From positions 2,976,001 through 3,040,000 of the forward strand of contig NZ_JQNA01000002.1 in assembly GCF_000745015.1 (NCBI RefSeq): a DNA stretch of 64,000 bases. Direction: 5' to 3'. Shown one piece after another: positions 46,948-57,351 of this stretch. The notes under the pieces were generated by a model, which saw nothing but the letters and a program-made list of their open reading frames with translations, ran no database searches and had not been told where the DNA came from. A program made the translations under genes and the position numbers. The stretch's first letter is position 1. Every line of letters starts with the position of its first letter. This DNA comes from Burkholderia sp. 9120. GTDB lineage: Bacteria > Pseudomonadota > Gammaproteobacteria > Burkholderiales > Burkholderiaceae.

Positions 46948-47796
46948 TCAGCCGGGTAACTGCCCGCCGCTAATTCGTTCGATGCCCGCCAGATCCCGCT
47001 CCGAGCGCACCTGCGCGAACCCTTGCGCCGTCAGCAGCGTGCGGACGGCTTCTGCCTGATCGTAGCCGTGTTCGATCCACAAGACGCCGTGGGCGGCGAG
47101 GCGCGCGGGCGCGCCGGCGACGATCACGCGGATCGCGCTGAGGCCGTCGGCTTCGTCGGTGAGCGCGCCGCGCGGCTCGAAACGCAGATCGCCTTCTGCC
47201 AGATGCGGATCGCCGCTCGCGATATACGGCGGATTACTGACGATCACGTCGAAACGCTGTGCTGCGTCGAGCGCCGTGTACCAGTTGCTTTGGCTTAAAA
47301 CCATGGCGCCGCCGGGGCGTTTTGCGTCCAGTAGACGGGTGGCGTTGCGCGTTGCCACCGCGAGCGCTTCGGCGGAACGATCGAGCGCGTGAACTTGCGC
47401 GTCCGGCCGCGTCGACGCAATCGCGACCGCAATTGCGCCGGTGCCGGTGCCGAGATCGAGCACGCGCGGCCGCGACAGACCTTCCATTGCCGCCAGGGCG
47501 GTCTCGACCAGCAATTCGGTTTCAGGCCGCGGAATCAGCACGTGCGGCGTGACTTCGAAATCGAGGCCGAAAAATTCCCGTACGCCGACCAGTTGCGCGA
47601 CCGGCTCACCGGCCATCCGCCGCGCTTCCAATCCGCGATAACGCTCCACTGCGGCACTCTCGAGCGTTTCATCGCTGCGCGTAATCAACTGCGTATGACG
47701 CCAGCCGAGCACGTGCGTGAGCAGAATCCGCGCTTCGAGCGGTGGCAGCGGCGACGCGCGCAACAAAGCGGCGGGCGTGACAGGCGTGGCGTTCAT
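46948..47796 (-). CDS. prmC: Peptide chain release factor N5-glutamine methyltransferase PrmC
   Basis: A 282-residue methyltransferase that methylates the GGQ glutamine of release factors. The SAM site is VLDLGTGTGAIAVAIASTRP (about residues 114-133) and the catalytic NPPY is in VIVSNPPYIASGDPHL. An N-terminal domain of about 90 residues includes ILLTHVLGWRHTQLI. It lies ten bases from prfA, which encodes its substrate. Confidence 0.96.
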   Translation of the reverse strand: MNATPVTPAALLRASPLPPLEARILLTHVLGWRHTQLITRSDETLESAAVERYRGLEARRMAGEPVAQLVGVREFFGLDFEVTPHVLIPRPETELLVETALAAMEGLSRPRVLDLGTGTGAIAVAIASTRPDAQVHALDRSAEALAVATRNATRLLDAKRPGGAMVLSQSNWYTALDAAQRFDVIVSNPPYIASGDPHLAEGDLRFEPRGALTDEADGLSAIRVIVAGAPARLAAHGVLWIEHGYDQAEAVRTLLTAQGFAQVRSERDLAGIERISGGQLPG

Positions 47797-47806
47797 CGTC
47801 GGCGCT

Positions 47807-48889
47807 TTAGTCCGAATCGCCCAGCGAAGCCAGCAACTCGGCCTGATGTTCGCTGACGAGCGCCGCGATCAACTCGTCGAGATCGCCATCCATCAGCGCG
47901 TCAAGGCGATACAGCGTCAGGTTGATCCGGTGATCGGTCATGCGCCCTTGCGGGAAGTTATACGTGCGAATCCGCTCCGAGCGGTCGCCCGAGCCGATCA
48001 GGCTCTTGCGTGTGGCGGCTTCTTTCGCGTGCTGTTCTTGCGACTGCTTGTCCTTGATACGCGCGGCCAGCACCTTCAGCGCGCGATCCTTGTTCTTGTG
48101 CTGCGAACGGTCGTCCTGACATTCGACGACGATGCCGGTCGGCAAATGCGTAACGCGCACGGCCGAATCGGTCTTGTTGATGTGCTGCCCGCCCGCGCCC
48201 GACGCACGGAACGTATCGATCCGCAGATCGGCCGGATTGATTTCGACTTCGCCGATTTCATCCGCTTCCGGCATGACCGCGACCGTACACGCCGACGTGT
48301 GGATGCGCCCTTGCGTTTCGGTGGCCGGCACGCGCTGCACGCGGTGACCGCCCGACTCGAACTTGAGCTTCGAATACGCGGCTTCGCCGGCGATCCGCAC
48401 GATCACTTCCTTGTAGCCGCCCAGATCCGATTCGCTGGCCGACATCATCTCGACCTGCCAGCGGTTGCGCTCGGCATAGCGCAGATACATACGGAGCAGA
48501 TCGCCCGCGAACAGCGCGGATTCATCGCCACCGGTGCCCGCGCGGATTTCGACGTAGATATTGCGGTCGTCGTTCGGATCTTTCGGCAGCAGCATTTTTT
48601 GCAGCTCCGCGCCGAGTTTTTCCATCCGCTCGCGCGCCGCGCGGATTTCTTCTTCGGCGAAGTCGCGCATCGACGCGTCCGTCAGCAGTTCCTGCGCGGT
48701 CTCGGCGTCGTTCATGGCCTGACGCCACAGCGCGAAATGCTCGACCAGCGGCCCCAGCTCCGCGTGCTCGCGTGTGAGCTTGCGATATTGATCGAGATTC
48801 GAGGTGATGTCCTCGCGGCTCAACAGGTCGTTCAGTTCGGCCAGCCGGGTAGTGAGCTGGTCGAGCTTGCGTTGCATGCTCGTTTTCAT
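47807..48889 (-). CDS. prfA: Peptide chain release factor 1
   Basis: A 360-residue class I release factor reading UAA and UAG. The codon-recognition PAT motif is in [19 protein letters not shown] and the GGQ motif in [18 protein letters not shown]. The Gln is the target of PrmC encoded next to it. The first 100 residues form the helical domain. [12 protein letters not shown] is the start; an internal Met at residue 5 is an alternative. Confidence 0.97.
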   Translation of the reverse strand: MKTSMQRKLDQLTTRLAELNDLLSREDITSNLDQYRKLTREHAELGPLVEHFALWRQAMNDAETAQELLTDASMRDFAEEEIRAARERMEKLGAELQKMLLPKDPNDDRNIYVEIRAGTGGDESALFAGDLLRMYLRYAERNRWQVEMMSASESDLGGYKEVIVRIAGEAAYSKLKFESGGHRVQRVPATETQGRIHTSACTVAVMPEADEIGEVEINPADLRIDTFRASGAGGQHINKTDSAVRVTHLPTGIVVECQDDRSQHKNKDRALKVLAARIKDKQSQEQHAKEAATRKSLIGSGDRSERIRTYNFPQGRMTDHRINLTLYRLDALMDGDLDELIAALVSEHQAELLASLGDSD

Positions 48890-49011
48890 CGGACGGGGTT
48901 CGGAGCGGGCTCCGGAAAAGACGGCGACTAGGGAAATGGGCTGATGCCCTGGTCAGAAGCACGTCGCGGGCCACCGTGGGTGGCGCGGACCGCGCGGCGG
49001 AGGCTGCGCCG

Positions 49012-50298
49012 CTAACGCTCCGTGGAACCGGAGTGTTTGTAGAAACCGCTCATCAGCTCGATGAGCGTGTCACGGTTTTCGCTGCTCGCGCGATTGAGCG
49101 CGTGCGTGGGCCCGTGGATCAGCTTGTTGGTGAGCGCCTGCGACAGCGCTTCGAGCACGGCGGCCGGATCGTCGCCGCGCGCGAGCATTTTTTGCGCACG
49201 CTCGACTTCGGCACGGCGCAGCACGTCGGCCTGCGTGTGCATATGGCGGATCACCGGCACGATGCTGCGCGCGTCGAGCCACTGCATGAAGTTCTGCACA
49301 CGCGTTTCGATGATGGCTTCGGCTTGCGCGACCGCGGCCTGACGCGACGCATTGCCTTCGCGGACGATCGCGCCGAGGTCGTCGACGGTGTACAGGAACA
49401 CGTCTTCAAGCTTGCCGACTTCGGGTTCGATGTCGCGCGGGACCGCCAGATCGACCATGAAAATCGGCCGGTGACGACGCGCTTTCACCGCCCGCTCAAC
49501 CGCGCCCAGACCGATGATCGGCAAAGTGGACGCCGTGCAGGACACGATGATGTCGAACTCGTGCATGCGGGTGGGCAGTTCCGACAGCGGAATAGCGCGG
49601 CCGTTAAAGCGTTCGGCGAGCCGCGTGCCGCGTTCGGCCGTACGGTTCGCGACCACCAGTTCACGCGGCTGCTGCGCGGCGAAGTGCGTGGCGCACAGCT
49701 CGATCATTTCGCCCGCGCCGATAAACAGCACGCGCTGGTTCGAGACCTTGTCGAAAATGCGTTGCGCGAGTCGCACAGCGGCCGCGGCCATTGAAACCGA
49801 CTGCGCGCCGATCTCGGTGGTGCTGCGCACTTCCTTCGCGACGGCGAAGGTGCGCTGGAATAACTGGTTCAGATACGTGCCGAGCGCGCCGGCTTCGGAC
49901 GCGGTGCGCACTGCGTCCTTCATTTGTCCGACGATTTGCGTCTCGCCCAGCACCATCGAATCGAGACCCGACGCGACGCGGAACGCGTGGCGCACGGCCT
50001 CCGACTGCGGCAACGCATAGACGTGCGGCGCGAGTTCGTCGATGGGCAGGTTGTGGTATTTCGACAGCCATTGGATCGCGGCTTCGCGCGCGGCCTGGTC
50101 GTCGGTAACGCAATAAAGCTCGGTGCGATTACAGGTGGACAGAATCGCTGCTTCCGGCGCCGTGCGGGCCGTACGGCCGAGCCAGGCGCTCTTGAAGGTG
50201 TCCAGTGCAGGCTTGATCTGATCGAGCGGAAACGCCACGCGTTCGCGCAAGGCGACAGGCGCAGTGTGGTGATTGATTCCGATCGTTAGAAGCTGCAT
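49012..50298 (-). CDS. hemA: Glutamyl-tRNA reductase HemA
   Basis: A 428-residue enzyme that reduces glutamyl-tRNA to glutamate-1-semialdehyde, the start of haem synthesis. The catalytic Cys56 lies in [12 protein letters not shown]. The N-terminus [20 protein letters not shown] is typical. The NADPH domain has [19 protein letters not shown], and [20 protein letters not shown] and a C-terminal dimerisation domain follow. It starts the minus-strand series to prfA-prmC, as in many proteobacteria. Confidence 0.97.
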   Translation of the reverse strand: MQLLTIGINHHTAPVALRERVAFPLDQIKPALDTFKSAWLGRTARTAPEAAILSTCNRTELYCVTDDQAAREAAIQWLSKYHNLPIDELAPHVYALPQSEAVRHAFRVASGLDSMVLGETQIVGQMKDAVRTASEAGALGTYLNQLFQRTFAVAKEVRSTTEIGAQSVSMAAAAVRLAQRIFDKVSNQRVLFIGAGEMIELCATHFAAQQPRELVVANRTAERGTRLAERFNGRAIPLSELPTRMHEFDIIVSCTASTLPIIGLGAVERAVKARRHRPIFMVDLAVPRDIEPEVGKLEDVFLYTVDDLGAIVREGNASRQAAVAQAEAIIETRVQNFMQWLDARSIVPVIRHMHTQADVLRRAEVERAQKMLARGDDPAAVLEALSQALTNKLIHGPTHALNRASSENRDTLIELMSGFYKHSGSTER

Positions 50299-50361
50299 TT
50301 GGGGGAGCTATGGTTTAGCCCAATATTATAGCGTTTCCAAAATTCTTACATTGGACGCGTG

Positions 50362-51084
50362 TCAACCCACTTCTAAAGCGGCCTCTATGGCAGTCTCCAG
50401 CGGGATCGCGTCGAGTTGGTAGCCATACCCGTAAAGCGGCGTCAGACAATAGCCGAGCTCCGGGCGCAACTGCAATTTACTGCGTACGCGCGATGCGTGT
50501 GTGTCGACCGTCCGTGACTTCAGGTCGCGGCGGCGCGACCAGACGGTTTCGAGAATATGTGCCCGCGACACCGGGCGAGACAGATTGTTGAACAGCAGCA
50601 GCGCAAAGCGGAATTCTTTCGGCGTCAGCGTGACTGTTAGATTACGAAATGTGACGGCTAGCGCGGCTGTGTCGAACGCGTAACCGCCGATCACGTCGCG
50701 CCGCCTGTTGAGCGGTCGCCGCAGTCCGGCGCGACGCAGTACGGCGTCGACCCGCGCAAGCATTTCGGGGCCGCGAACCGGTTTGCTGAGGCAGTCGTCG
50801 GCGCCGGCGTGCAGCGCCGCGACGATCTGGCTTTCGCGCGGCGCGGACATCAGCACGATCACCGGCAGGCCAGGCAGGACAGCGCGGGCGCGCGGAATCA
50901 CGTCTTCGGCGGAGTGGTCGCCGGCCCAGCTTTCGGTGATGAGGAGATCGAAAAAGTCGTCCGCGGCGCGCTGCAGGAACGGGGCGCTCGCGGTGAAGTG
51001 ATAGCAGACGTGGCCGCCGGCAAAAATTAGCCGGCCAACCAGTTTGGCGTGCGGCAGATCCGGCTCGATTAGGGCGATTCGCAT
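50362..51084 (-). CDS. OmpR-type response regulator with Glu in the phosphoacceptor position
   Basis: A 240-residue regulator with a receiver domain (1-120) and a winged-helix DNA-binding domain (140-228; LTPKEFRFALLLFNNLSRPV, SRTVDTHASRVRSKL). In the receiver, the usual Asp at the end of strand three is Glu51 (DLLITESWAG). The other switch residues remain: Ser80 and Lys101 (LSKPV). The acidic pocket is IEPD. No histidine kinase gene is adjacent. A phosphorylation-independent regulator is plausible. The target is not evident. Confidence 0.87.
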   Translation of the reverse strand: MRIALIEPDLPHAKLVGRLIFAGGHVCYHFTASAPFLQRAADDFFDLLITESWAGDHSAEDVIPRARAVLPGLPVIVLMSAPRESQIVAALHAGADDCLSKPVRGPEMLARVDAVLRRAGLRRPLNRRRDVIGGYAFDTAALAVTFRNLTVTLTPKEFRFALLLFNNLSRPVSRAHILETVWSRRRDLKSRTVDTHASRVRSKLQLRPELGYCLTPLYGYGYQLDAIPLETAIEAALEVG

Positions 51085-51288
51085 GGCGCGCTTTCAGCGT
51101 GGCAATGACCGAGAACCAGGCATATCCGTAAGGCTTACAGCTTGCCTAACATCACACCGACCCCTAAACTCAACCGCTATGCGGAAAGCGCCGTGCTGAA
51201 CTTCTATAGTTAATGAGACAAAAATGTTAGCTGTCCTGGTCCCTTGCGCCCATGAGACAAATCTGAAATCGCGCGGGGTCGGCTGCTA

Positions 51289-51543
51289 ATGGGGTGGCCC
51301 GGTGTCGTCGTCCTGGGATTGGCGATCGGCCTGGCGGGCTGGTGGCTGCATCCGTTGCGCCGCTCAAGCCGCGCTCGTTGGTGGATGGCGCTGCTGGCCG
51401 GGGTGGTAGGCGCCGCAGTCGCGCTCATGGCCGGCAATGTGACCGGTCTCTTTCATGATGGCGACACGCTCGAATGGCCGGTTTGCACCGCCGTTGCGTT
51501 GATCGCCGTTGCCGTGACGGTCGGCTCGCTTTCCCGTCGATGA
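51289..51543 (+). CDS. Small membrane protein of unknown function
   Basis: An 84-residue protein of three hydrophobic segments: GVVVLGLAIGLAGWWLHPL, then ARWWMALLAGVVGAAVALMA, then VCTAVALIAVAVTVGSLS. It has some likeness in size and layout to GlsB/YeaQ transglycosylase-associated proteins, without a clear signature. A weak GGGG site precedes the ATG. It lies 19 bases before the aminopeptidase gene and could be co-transcribed. Confidence 0.6.
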   Translation: MGWPGVVVLGLAIGLAGWWLHPLRRSSRARWWMALLAGVVGAAVALMAGNVTGLFHDGDTLEWPVCTAVALIAVAVTVGSLSRR

Positions 51544-51562
51544 ATATTTGCAGGTGACTCTG

Positions 51563-53380
51563 ATGAACGCCCGACTTCCCGAAACATCCTCTATTCCCGA
51601 ACGGCTCGCCACGTTGCGTGACGCAATGGCGCGCGAAGGCGTTGCCGCTTATCTCGTGCCGTCCGCAGATCCGCATCTCTCCGAATATCTACCGGGGCGC
51701 TGGCAGGGCCGGCAATGGCTATCGGGTTTCACCGGTTCGGCGGGCACCCTGATCGTCACGGCGGATTTTGCCGGTGTCTGGACCGATAGTCGCTATTGGG
51801 AGCAGGCCAATGCACAACTGGCCGGCACGACCGTTCAGTTGATGAAGATGACCGGCGGCCAGCAGACCGCGCCGCATTTCGAATGGCTCGCGCAGAACGT
51901 CGCGAGCGGCGGCACGGTCGGCGTGGATGGCGCGGTGCTCGGCGTGGCCGCGGCGCGCTCGCTGACTCTGGCGCTCGGCGCGCGTGGCGTGAAGCTGCGC
52001 ACCGACGTCGACCTGTTCGACACGATCTGGCCGCAGCGTCCGTCGCTGCCGGCCGCCGCCGTGTTCGAACATGCCGCGCCGCATGCCGGTGTCGCTCGCG
52101 CTGACAAGCTCACGCAGATTCGCCGCGCGATGGCGGAGAAGGGCGCGCAGTGGCACTTTATTTCCACGCTCGACGACCTCGCATGGCTGCTGAATCTGCG
52201 CGGCGCCGACGTCAGCTACAACCCGGTGTTCGTCGCGCATGCGCTGATCGGCGTGGACCGCGCGTCGCTGTTCGTGTCGGACGGCAAGGTGCCGCAAGCG
52301 CTGGCCGACGCGTTGGCGCGCGACGGCATCAGCGTCGAGCCCTATGCGAAGGCGGCCGAGGCACTGGCAGCGCTGCCAGCCGCCAGCGTGCTGTTGATCG
52401 ACCCGCGCCGGATTACCTACGGTTCGCTGCAGTCGGTGCCGTCCTCGGTCAAGGTGGTCGAGGCGGTCAACCCGTCCACGTTCTTCAAGTCACGCAAAAC
52501 AGAAGCTGAAGCCGAGCACGTGCGCGAGACGATGGAGCAGGACGGCGCGGCACTCGCGGAATTCTTCGCGTGGTTGGAAAGCGCGCTGGACAGCGGTGAG
52601 TCCCTCACCGAAATGACCATCGACGAACGTCTGACGGCAGCGCGCGCGCGTCGTCCGGGGTTCGTGTCGCTGAGCTTTGCGACGATCGCGGGCTTCAACG
52701 GCAACGGCGCGATGCCGCACTATCGCGCGACCGAGGCGTCGCATGCGGTGATCGAAGGCAACGGGCTGTTGCTGATCGATTCGGGCGCGCAGTATCTGAG
52801 CGGTACGACAGACATCACCCGTGTCGTGCCGATCGGCACGCTCAGCGAGGCGCAACGGCGCGATTTCACGATCGTGCTGAAAGGCACGATGGCGTTGTCG
52901 CGCGCGCAATTCCCGCGCGGTATTCGTTCGCCGATGCTCGACGCGATCGCCCGTGCGCCGATCTGGGAAGCCGGCGCCGATTACGGCCACGGCACCGGCC
53001 ATGGCGTGGGCTACTTCCTGAACGTGCACGAAGGCCCGCAAGTGATTTCGCACTACGCGCCGGCCGAACCGTGGACCGCGATGGAAGAGGGCATGATCAC
53101 CTCGGTCGAGCCGGGCATTTACCGGCCGGGCAAGTGGGGCGTGCGGATCGAAAACCTCGTGCTGAACGTGCCGGCGGAAAAAACCGAGTTCGGCGATTTC
53201 CTCAAGTTCGAAACCTTGACGCTGTGCCCGATCGACACGCGCTGCCTCGACCTGTCGCTGCTGCGCGACGACGAACGCGCGTGGCTCAACGCTTATCACG
53301 AGACGGTGCGCACGCGTCTGTCGCCGCATGTTTCCGGCGACGCCCTGGCGTGGCTCGACCTGCGCACGCAACCCATCTAA
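51563..53380 (+). CDS. Aminopeptidase P family metallopeptidase (M24B)
   Basis: A 605-residue peptidase of the long, XPNPEP1-like class, cutting X-Pro N-termini in the cytosol. Two creatinase-like N-terminal domains (SADPHLSEYLPGRWQGRQWL; GFTGSAGTLIV) precede the catalytic domain. Metal ligands are in LLLIDSGAQYLSGTTDITRV, GHGTGHGVGYFLNVHEGP, MITSVEPGIY and GVRIENLVL. I chose ATG 51563, with AGGTGA just upstream, over a TTG at 51548. Confidence 0.93.
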   Translation: MNARLPETSSIPERLATLRDAMAREGVAAYLVPSADPHLSEYLPGRWQGRQWLSGFTGSAGTLIVTADFAGVWTDSRYWEQANAQLAGTTVQLMKMTGGQQTAPHFEWLAQNVASGGTVGVDGAVLGVAAARSLTLALGARGVKLRTDVDLFDTIWPQRPSLPAAAVFEHAAPHAGVARADKLTQIRRAMAEKGAQWHFISTLDDLAWLLNLRGADVSYNPVFVAHALIGVDRASLFVSDGKVPQALADALARDGISVEPYAKAAEALAALPAASVLLIDPRRITYGSLQSVPSSVKVVEAVNPSTFFKSRKTEAEAEHVRETMEQDGAALAEFFAWLESALDSGESLTEMTIDERLTAARARRPGFVSLSFATIAGFNGNGAMPHYRATEASHAVIEGNGLLLIDSGAQYLSGTTDITRVVPIGTLSEAQRRDFTIVLKGTMALSRAQFPRGIRSPMLDAIARAPIWEAGADYGHGTGHGVGYFLNVHEGPQVISHYAPAEPWTAMEEGMITSVEPGIYRPGKWGVRIENLVLNVPAEKTEFGDFLKFETLTLCPIDTRCLDLSLLRDDERAWLNAYHETVRTRLSPHVSGDALAWLDLRTQPI

Positions 53381-53419
53381 GCGCCGCAGCGAATCGGCGT
53401 TCGTACGGAGAAAAAGTGC

Positions 53420-54043
53420 ATGGCGATCAAGGCAGTGGTGTTCGATTTCGGCGGCGTGTTGATCGACTGGAGTCCCGAGTATCTGTATCGCAACCTGATT
53501 CCGGACGAAACCGAGCGCCGCTGGTTTCTGACGCATGTCTGTTCGATGGAATGGGTGATTCGACAGGACGGCGGCCAGCCGATCGCTGAGGCCACGGACG
53601 AACTGATCGCGAAGTTTCCCGATCATGAGGCGCTGATCCGCGCGTTTTACGAGCGCTGGCATGAGATGGTGGCCGGCGTGCTGGAACAGGGCGTGGCGCT
53701 GATGGAAAAGCTCGAAGCCGCCGAGGTGCCGTTGTTCGGGCTGACCAACTGGTCGGCGGAGACCTTCCCGTACGCGTGGGAGCATTACCCCGTGCTGCGG
53801 CGGTTTCGCGACGTCGTCGTGTCGGGGCGGGTGGGACTCGCGAAACCCGATCCAGCGATCTTCGCAGCCATGCTCGAGCGGATTCATGCGCAGATGCCGG
53901 GCATCGAGCCCGGCGAGCTGGTTTTCATCGACGACAATCAGAAGAACGCCGACGCCGCGACGGCGCTCGGCTGGCATGGCGTGCATCACACCAGCGCTGA
54001 AGAGACAGAAGCGAAATTGCGCGAACTGGGTTTGCCGGTTTGA
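53420..54043 (+). CDS. HAD-superfamily phosphatase (YihX-like)
   Basis: A 207-residue HAD hydrolase. Motif I is VVFDFGGVLIDW, with nucleophile Asp9. Motif II is FGLTNWSAE, and motif III/IV is GLAKPDPAIF and ELVFIDDNQKNADAA. The helical cap is of the C1 type. It resembles sugar-phosphate phosphatases such as YihX, but the substrate is unassigned. It follows the peptidase gene by 39 bases and is probably in the same transcript. Confidence 0.9.
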   Translation: MAIKAVVFDFGGVLIDWSPEYLYRNLIPDETERRWFLTHVCSMEWVIRQDGGQPIAEATDELIAKFPDHEALIRAFYERWHEMVAGVLEQGVALMEKLEAAEVPLFGLTNWSAETFPYAWEHYPVLRRFRDVVVSGRVGLAKPDPAIFAAMLERIHAQMPGIEPGELVFIDDNQKNADAATALGWHGVHHTSAEETEAKLRELGLPV

Positions 54044-54152
54044 GCGTGGTTTCTTTTTAAAGCGGAGTGGGCGTGTTGGTTTCGAGGTAAGCCCAAGTCC
54101 GCCCAGCTAAGCCCAAGTAAGCCGTCTCGCCTCCGCTCTACGCCGCTCGCTG

Positions 54153-55277
54153 CTACTGCCCCAGCAGACTCTTCAGCGCATTCCCCAAGCCTTTCACCGT
54201 TTCCCCGGCACCTTTCGCCACGCCCTCGACGCTCACCCCCAGCGTCTTCGCAAAGTCCGCGCCGATCCGCTTGACGATGCCTTCCCGCACCGAGAACTTC
54301 GGATCGCGCAAATTTCCGTCCAATACGAAATGCAGGGTGATGTCGCCGTTGTGCGATTTGAGCGCGGCAATGGCGGCCTTGGTCGGAATCGACATGAAGG
54401 TGTCGAGCGGATCGCCGCTGTCGGCGAGTTGCAGGTTGTGGACCGTCACTGTGCCCGGCGCATGCAACTGATAGTTGCGCACGGTCGAGTCGACTGTCAG
54501 ATCGACCGTGCCGCCCGTGACCTGTGCTTTCGCGCCGGCCTTTTTCAGCAGGTACGGATCGAGCATGGTGACATCGACGCCGCGTAGCATGCTGGTGGTT
54601 TGCGAATCCTTGCTGGCGATCTTGATCCAGCCGTTGAACGACACCGTGCCGGTATGCGCCGGCCCTTTAATCGAACCGGTGAGGTTCAAGTTGGTCGGCT
54701 CGGTGAGCGCGGGTAGATGCAAATGATCGACGGTTGCGTTGGCGTTGCTGACCGTCACTTTGAAGGCCGGCGGGCCGACCGTCATGTCGTAGAAGTGGAA
54801 GTTGCCCTGTTCGAAACTGATGTGATCGACCAACTTCTCGCGCGGGGTCGCAGGCGCTGCCGCACCGCTGGCCTGATTGTCCGCCTGGTTCACCGATTGC
54901 CGCAAATTCGGCAGCAGATCGATCGTGCCGTCTTTCGCGCGCAGCACAGCGATGTCGAAACCGCGCACGACCACGCTGCGCAAATGCATGCGCCGCGCGA
55001 TCAGATCGCGAATGTCCGGTGTGAGCGTGATTTCGTCCGCTCGGAGCGGGTCGCCAGCGGGCCACCCGGGCGGTGCCTTGAGGACGACGTTGGTGAGATG
55101 AACCGAGGTGAGGCCGACGTCGATACTGTCGGCGCTACCTGAGGGGCCGAGCGCTGCAATCACTCGCGCCTTCACTTCGCGCTGCGCGAATTGCAACGCG
55201 CCGATCGCGGCGACGATCAGCACCAGCAGCACACCGCCCACGGCAACAATCCAGCGCTTGCCCTTCGACATCGCCAT
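54153..55277 (-). CDS. AsmA/DUF748-like membrane-anchored protein
   Basis: A 374-residue protein with one N-terminal membrane helix (WIVAVGGVLLVLIVAAIGAL) and a long beta-rich periplasmic region: GLTSVHLTNVVLKAPPGWPA, RMHLRSVVVRGFDIAVLRAK, and a repeated strand pattern. This is the architecture of AsmA-like proteins linked to outer-membrane lipid handling. A helical tail ends in VKGLGNALKSLLGQ. The start at 55277 has a GAGGAGG site; the longer frame to 55445 is not conserved-looking. Its role is unknown. Confidence 0.8.
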   Translation of the reverse strand: MAMSKGKRWIVAVGGVLLVLIVAAIGALQFAQREVKARVIAALGPSGSADSIDVGLTSVHLTNVVLKAPPGWPAGDPLRADEITLTPDIRDLIARRMHLRSVVVRGFDIAVLRAKDGTIDLLPNLRQSVNQADNQASGAAAPATPREKLVDHISFEQGNFHFYDMTVGPPAFKVTVSNANATVDHLHLPALTEPTNLNLTGSIKGPAHTGTVSFNGWIKIASKDSQTTSMLRGVDVTMLDPYLLKKAGAKAQVTGGTVDLTVDSTVRNYQLHAPGTVTVHNLQLADSGDPLDTFMSIPTKAAIAALKSHNGDITLHFVLDGNLRDPKFSVREGIVKRIGADFAKTLGVSVEGVAKGAGETVKGLGNALKSLLGQ

Positions 55278-55454
55278 GCTAATTGCCTCCTCGTCACCGC
55301 GCGGCGCGGTGTGGCTATGGCCGGCTTTTGAGCGCGTTGGCCTCGCGCTGATCGTGGCACGCAATGCGTGTGCCTTGCGGCCTCGTATTCGACAAAACAA
55401 CAAGATCAACCGGGCGGCCCATCTGCTCGACGAACCGCCCGCCAACCCAACGCC

Positions 55455-57119
55455 TTAGCGTGCGATCGGCTTGTAACGCAGACGCCTCGGTCGAGCGGCT
55501 TCTTCGCCAAGACGCGCGCGCTTGTCCGCTTCGTATTCCTGGTAGTTACCGTCGAAGAACGTGATTTGCGAATCGCCTTCGAACGCGAGGATGTGCGTCG
55601 CGATCCGGTCGAGGAACCAGCGATCGTGCGAGATCACCATCACCGAGCCCGCGAACTCGAGCAACGCGTCTTCCAGCGCGCGCAGCGTTTCGACGTCCAG
55701 ATCGTTCGACGGCTCGTCCAGCAGCAGCACGTTGCCGCCCGCGATCAGCGTCTTGGCCAGATGCAGACGACCGCGCTCACCGCCCGACAGGTTGCCGACC
55801 AGCTTCTGCTGGTCGCCGCCCTTGAAGTTGAAGCGGCCGATATACGCACGCGACGGCGTTTCGTACTTGCCCACCGTCAGCACGTCCGCACCGCCGGCGA
55901 TTTCGTCGAACACGGTCTTCGAGCCGTCCAGCGCGTCGCGGCTCTGGTCCACGTACGCCAGCTTGACGGTCGGGCCTTGCACGATCTCGCCCGAATCCGG
56001 CTGTTCGCGGCCGGTCAGCATGCGGAACAGCGTCGACTTACCGGCGCCGTTCGGGCCGATGATGCCGACAATCGCGCCCGCCGGAATCTTGAAGCTGACG
56101 TTGTCGAGCAGCAGACGGTCGCCGTACGACTTGCTGACGCCCTTGAACTCGATCACTTCATTGCCGAGGCGATCGCCGACCGGGATGAAGATTTCCGAGG
56201 TTTCATTGCGCTTCTGGTAGTCCTGGCTGTTCAGTTCCTCGAAGCGGGCGATACGCGCCTTCGACTTGGCCTGACGGCCCTTCGGGTTCTGACGGACCCA
56301 CTCCAGTTCCTTCTTGATCGCCTTCTGACGCGCCGATTCCGACGACTCTTCCTGCTTCAGGCGCTCTTCCTTCTGGTCGAGCCAACTGCTGTAGTTGCCC
56401 TTCCACGGAATGCCGTGGCCGCGGTCGAGTTCGAGAATCCACTCGGCGGCGTTATCCAGGAAGTAGCGGTCGTGGGTGACGGCGACGACGGTGCCCGGGA
56501 AGCGGGTCAGGAACTGTTCGAGCCAGTCGACCGATTCCGCATCCAGGTGGTTGGTCGGTTCGTCGAGCAGCAGCATGTCCGGCTTTTCGAGCAGCAGCTT
56601 GCACAGCGCGACGCGGCGCTTTTCACCGCCCGACAGATGCTCGATTTTGGCGTCCCACGCCGGCAGGCGCAGCGCGTCGGCGGCGATTTCGATCTGCTGT
56701 TCGGCGTTGCCGTCCGAGGTAGCGAGGATCGCTTCGTACTTGGCCTGTTCGGCGGCGAGCGCGTCGAAGTCGGCGTCTTCTTCCGCGTAGGCCGCGTAGA
56801 TTTCGTCGAGCTTCTTCTGCGCGTTGAACACGTCGCCGAGGCCTTCCTCGACGGCTTCACGCACCGTCTTGTTCGGGTCCAGTTGCGGTTCCTGCGGCAG
56901 ATAGCCGATGTTCAGGTTCGGCATGGGCGTGGCTTCGCCCTCGATGTCCTTATCCACACCCGCCATGATGCGGATCAGCGTCGACTTGCCCGAGCCGTTC
57001 AGGCCGAGCAGGCCGATCTTCGCGCCGGGGAAAAACGACAGCGAGATGTCCTTCAGGATTTGACGCTTGGGCGGCACGATCTTGCCGACCCGGTTCATGG
57101 TAAAGACGTATTGGGCCAT
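55455..57119 (-). CDS. ettA: Energy-dependent translational throttle protein EttA (ABC-F)
   Basis: A 554-residue ABC-F ATPase acting on the ribosome. Two nucleotide domains: Walker A GLNGSGKST and signature HLSGGEKRRVALCKLLL, then GPNGAGKST and NLSGGERGRLHLAKTLI. The linker that reaches the P-site tRNA holds a positive helical arm (KAIKKELEWVRQNPKGRQAK). The start MAQYVFTMNRVGKIVPP fits EttA. The open frame to 57620 is an Arg/Pro-rich extension in the wrong sequence context and is not included. Confidence 0.95.
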   Translation of the reverse strand: MAQYVFTMNRVGKIVPPKRQILKDISLSFFPGAKIGLLGLNGSGKSTLIRIMAGVDKDIEGEATPMPNLNIGYLPQEPQLDPNKTVREAVEEGLGDVFNAQKKLDEIYAAYAEEDADFDALAAEQAKYEAILATSDGNAEQQIEIAADALRLPAWDAKIEHLSGGEKRRVALCKLLLEKPDMLLLDEPTNHLDAESVDWLEQFLTRFPGTVVAVTHDRYFLDNAAEWILELDRGHGIPWKGNYSSWLDQKEERLKQEESSESARQKAIKKELEWVRQNPKGRQAKSKARIARFEELNSQDYQKRNETSEIFIPVGDRLGNEVIEFKGVSKSYGDRLLLDNVSFKIPAGAIVGIIGPNGAGKSTLFRMLTGREQPDSGEIVQGPTVKLAYVDQSRDALDGSKTVFDEIAGGADVLTVGKYETPSRAYIGRFNFKGGDQQKLVGNLSGGERGRLHLAKTLIAGGNVLLLDEPSNDLDVETLRALEDALLEFAGSVMVISHDRWFLDRIATHILAFEGDSQITFFDGNYQEYEADKRARLGEEAARPRRLRYKPIAR

Positions 57120-57351
57120 TTGTTCGCAATTGACGTTGACGACGCCGGCCGCGGTGGGGCGGGCGGTCGTGGGGTGGATGGGTAATCGGTGTTGTGGCCG
57201 GGCAGAGCGCCCGGCACCGGCCGGCGCGGCATCGAGCGCGATGTCAACGCGCGACGCCCCGCGCACGGGCGGGTTCTTCAGGTGGCATTGTACTTCGGCG
57301 GATGGGCGGGACGGCAGGGGCTGTCCGTTAGGCCAGGGGCGCTTCGGACGC

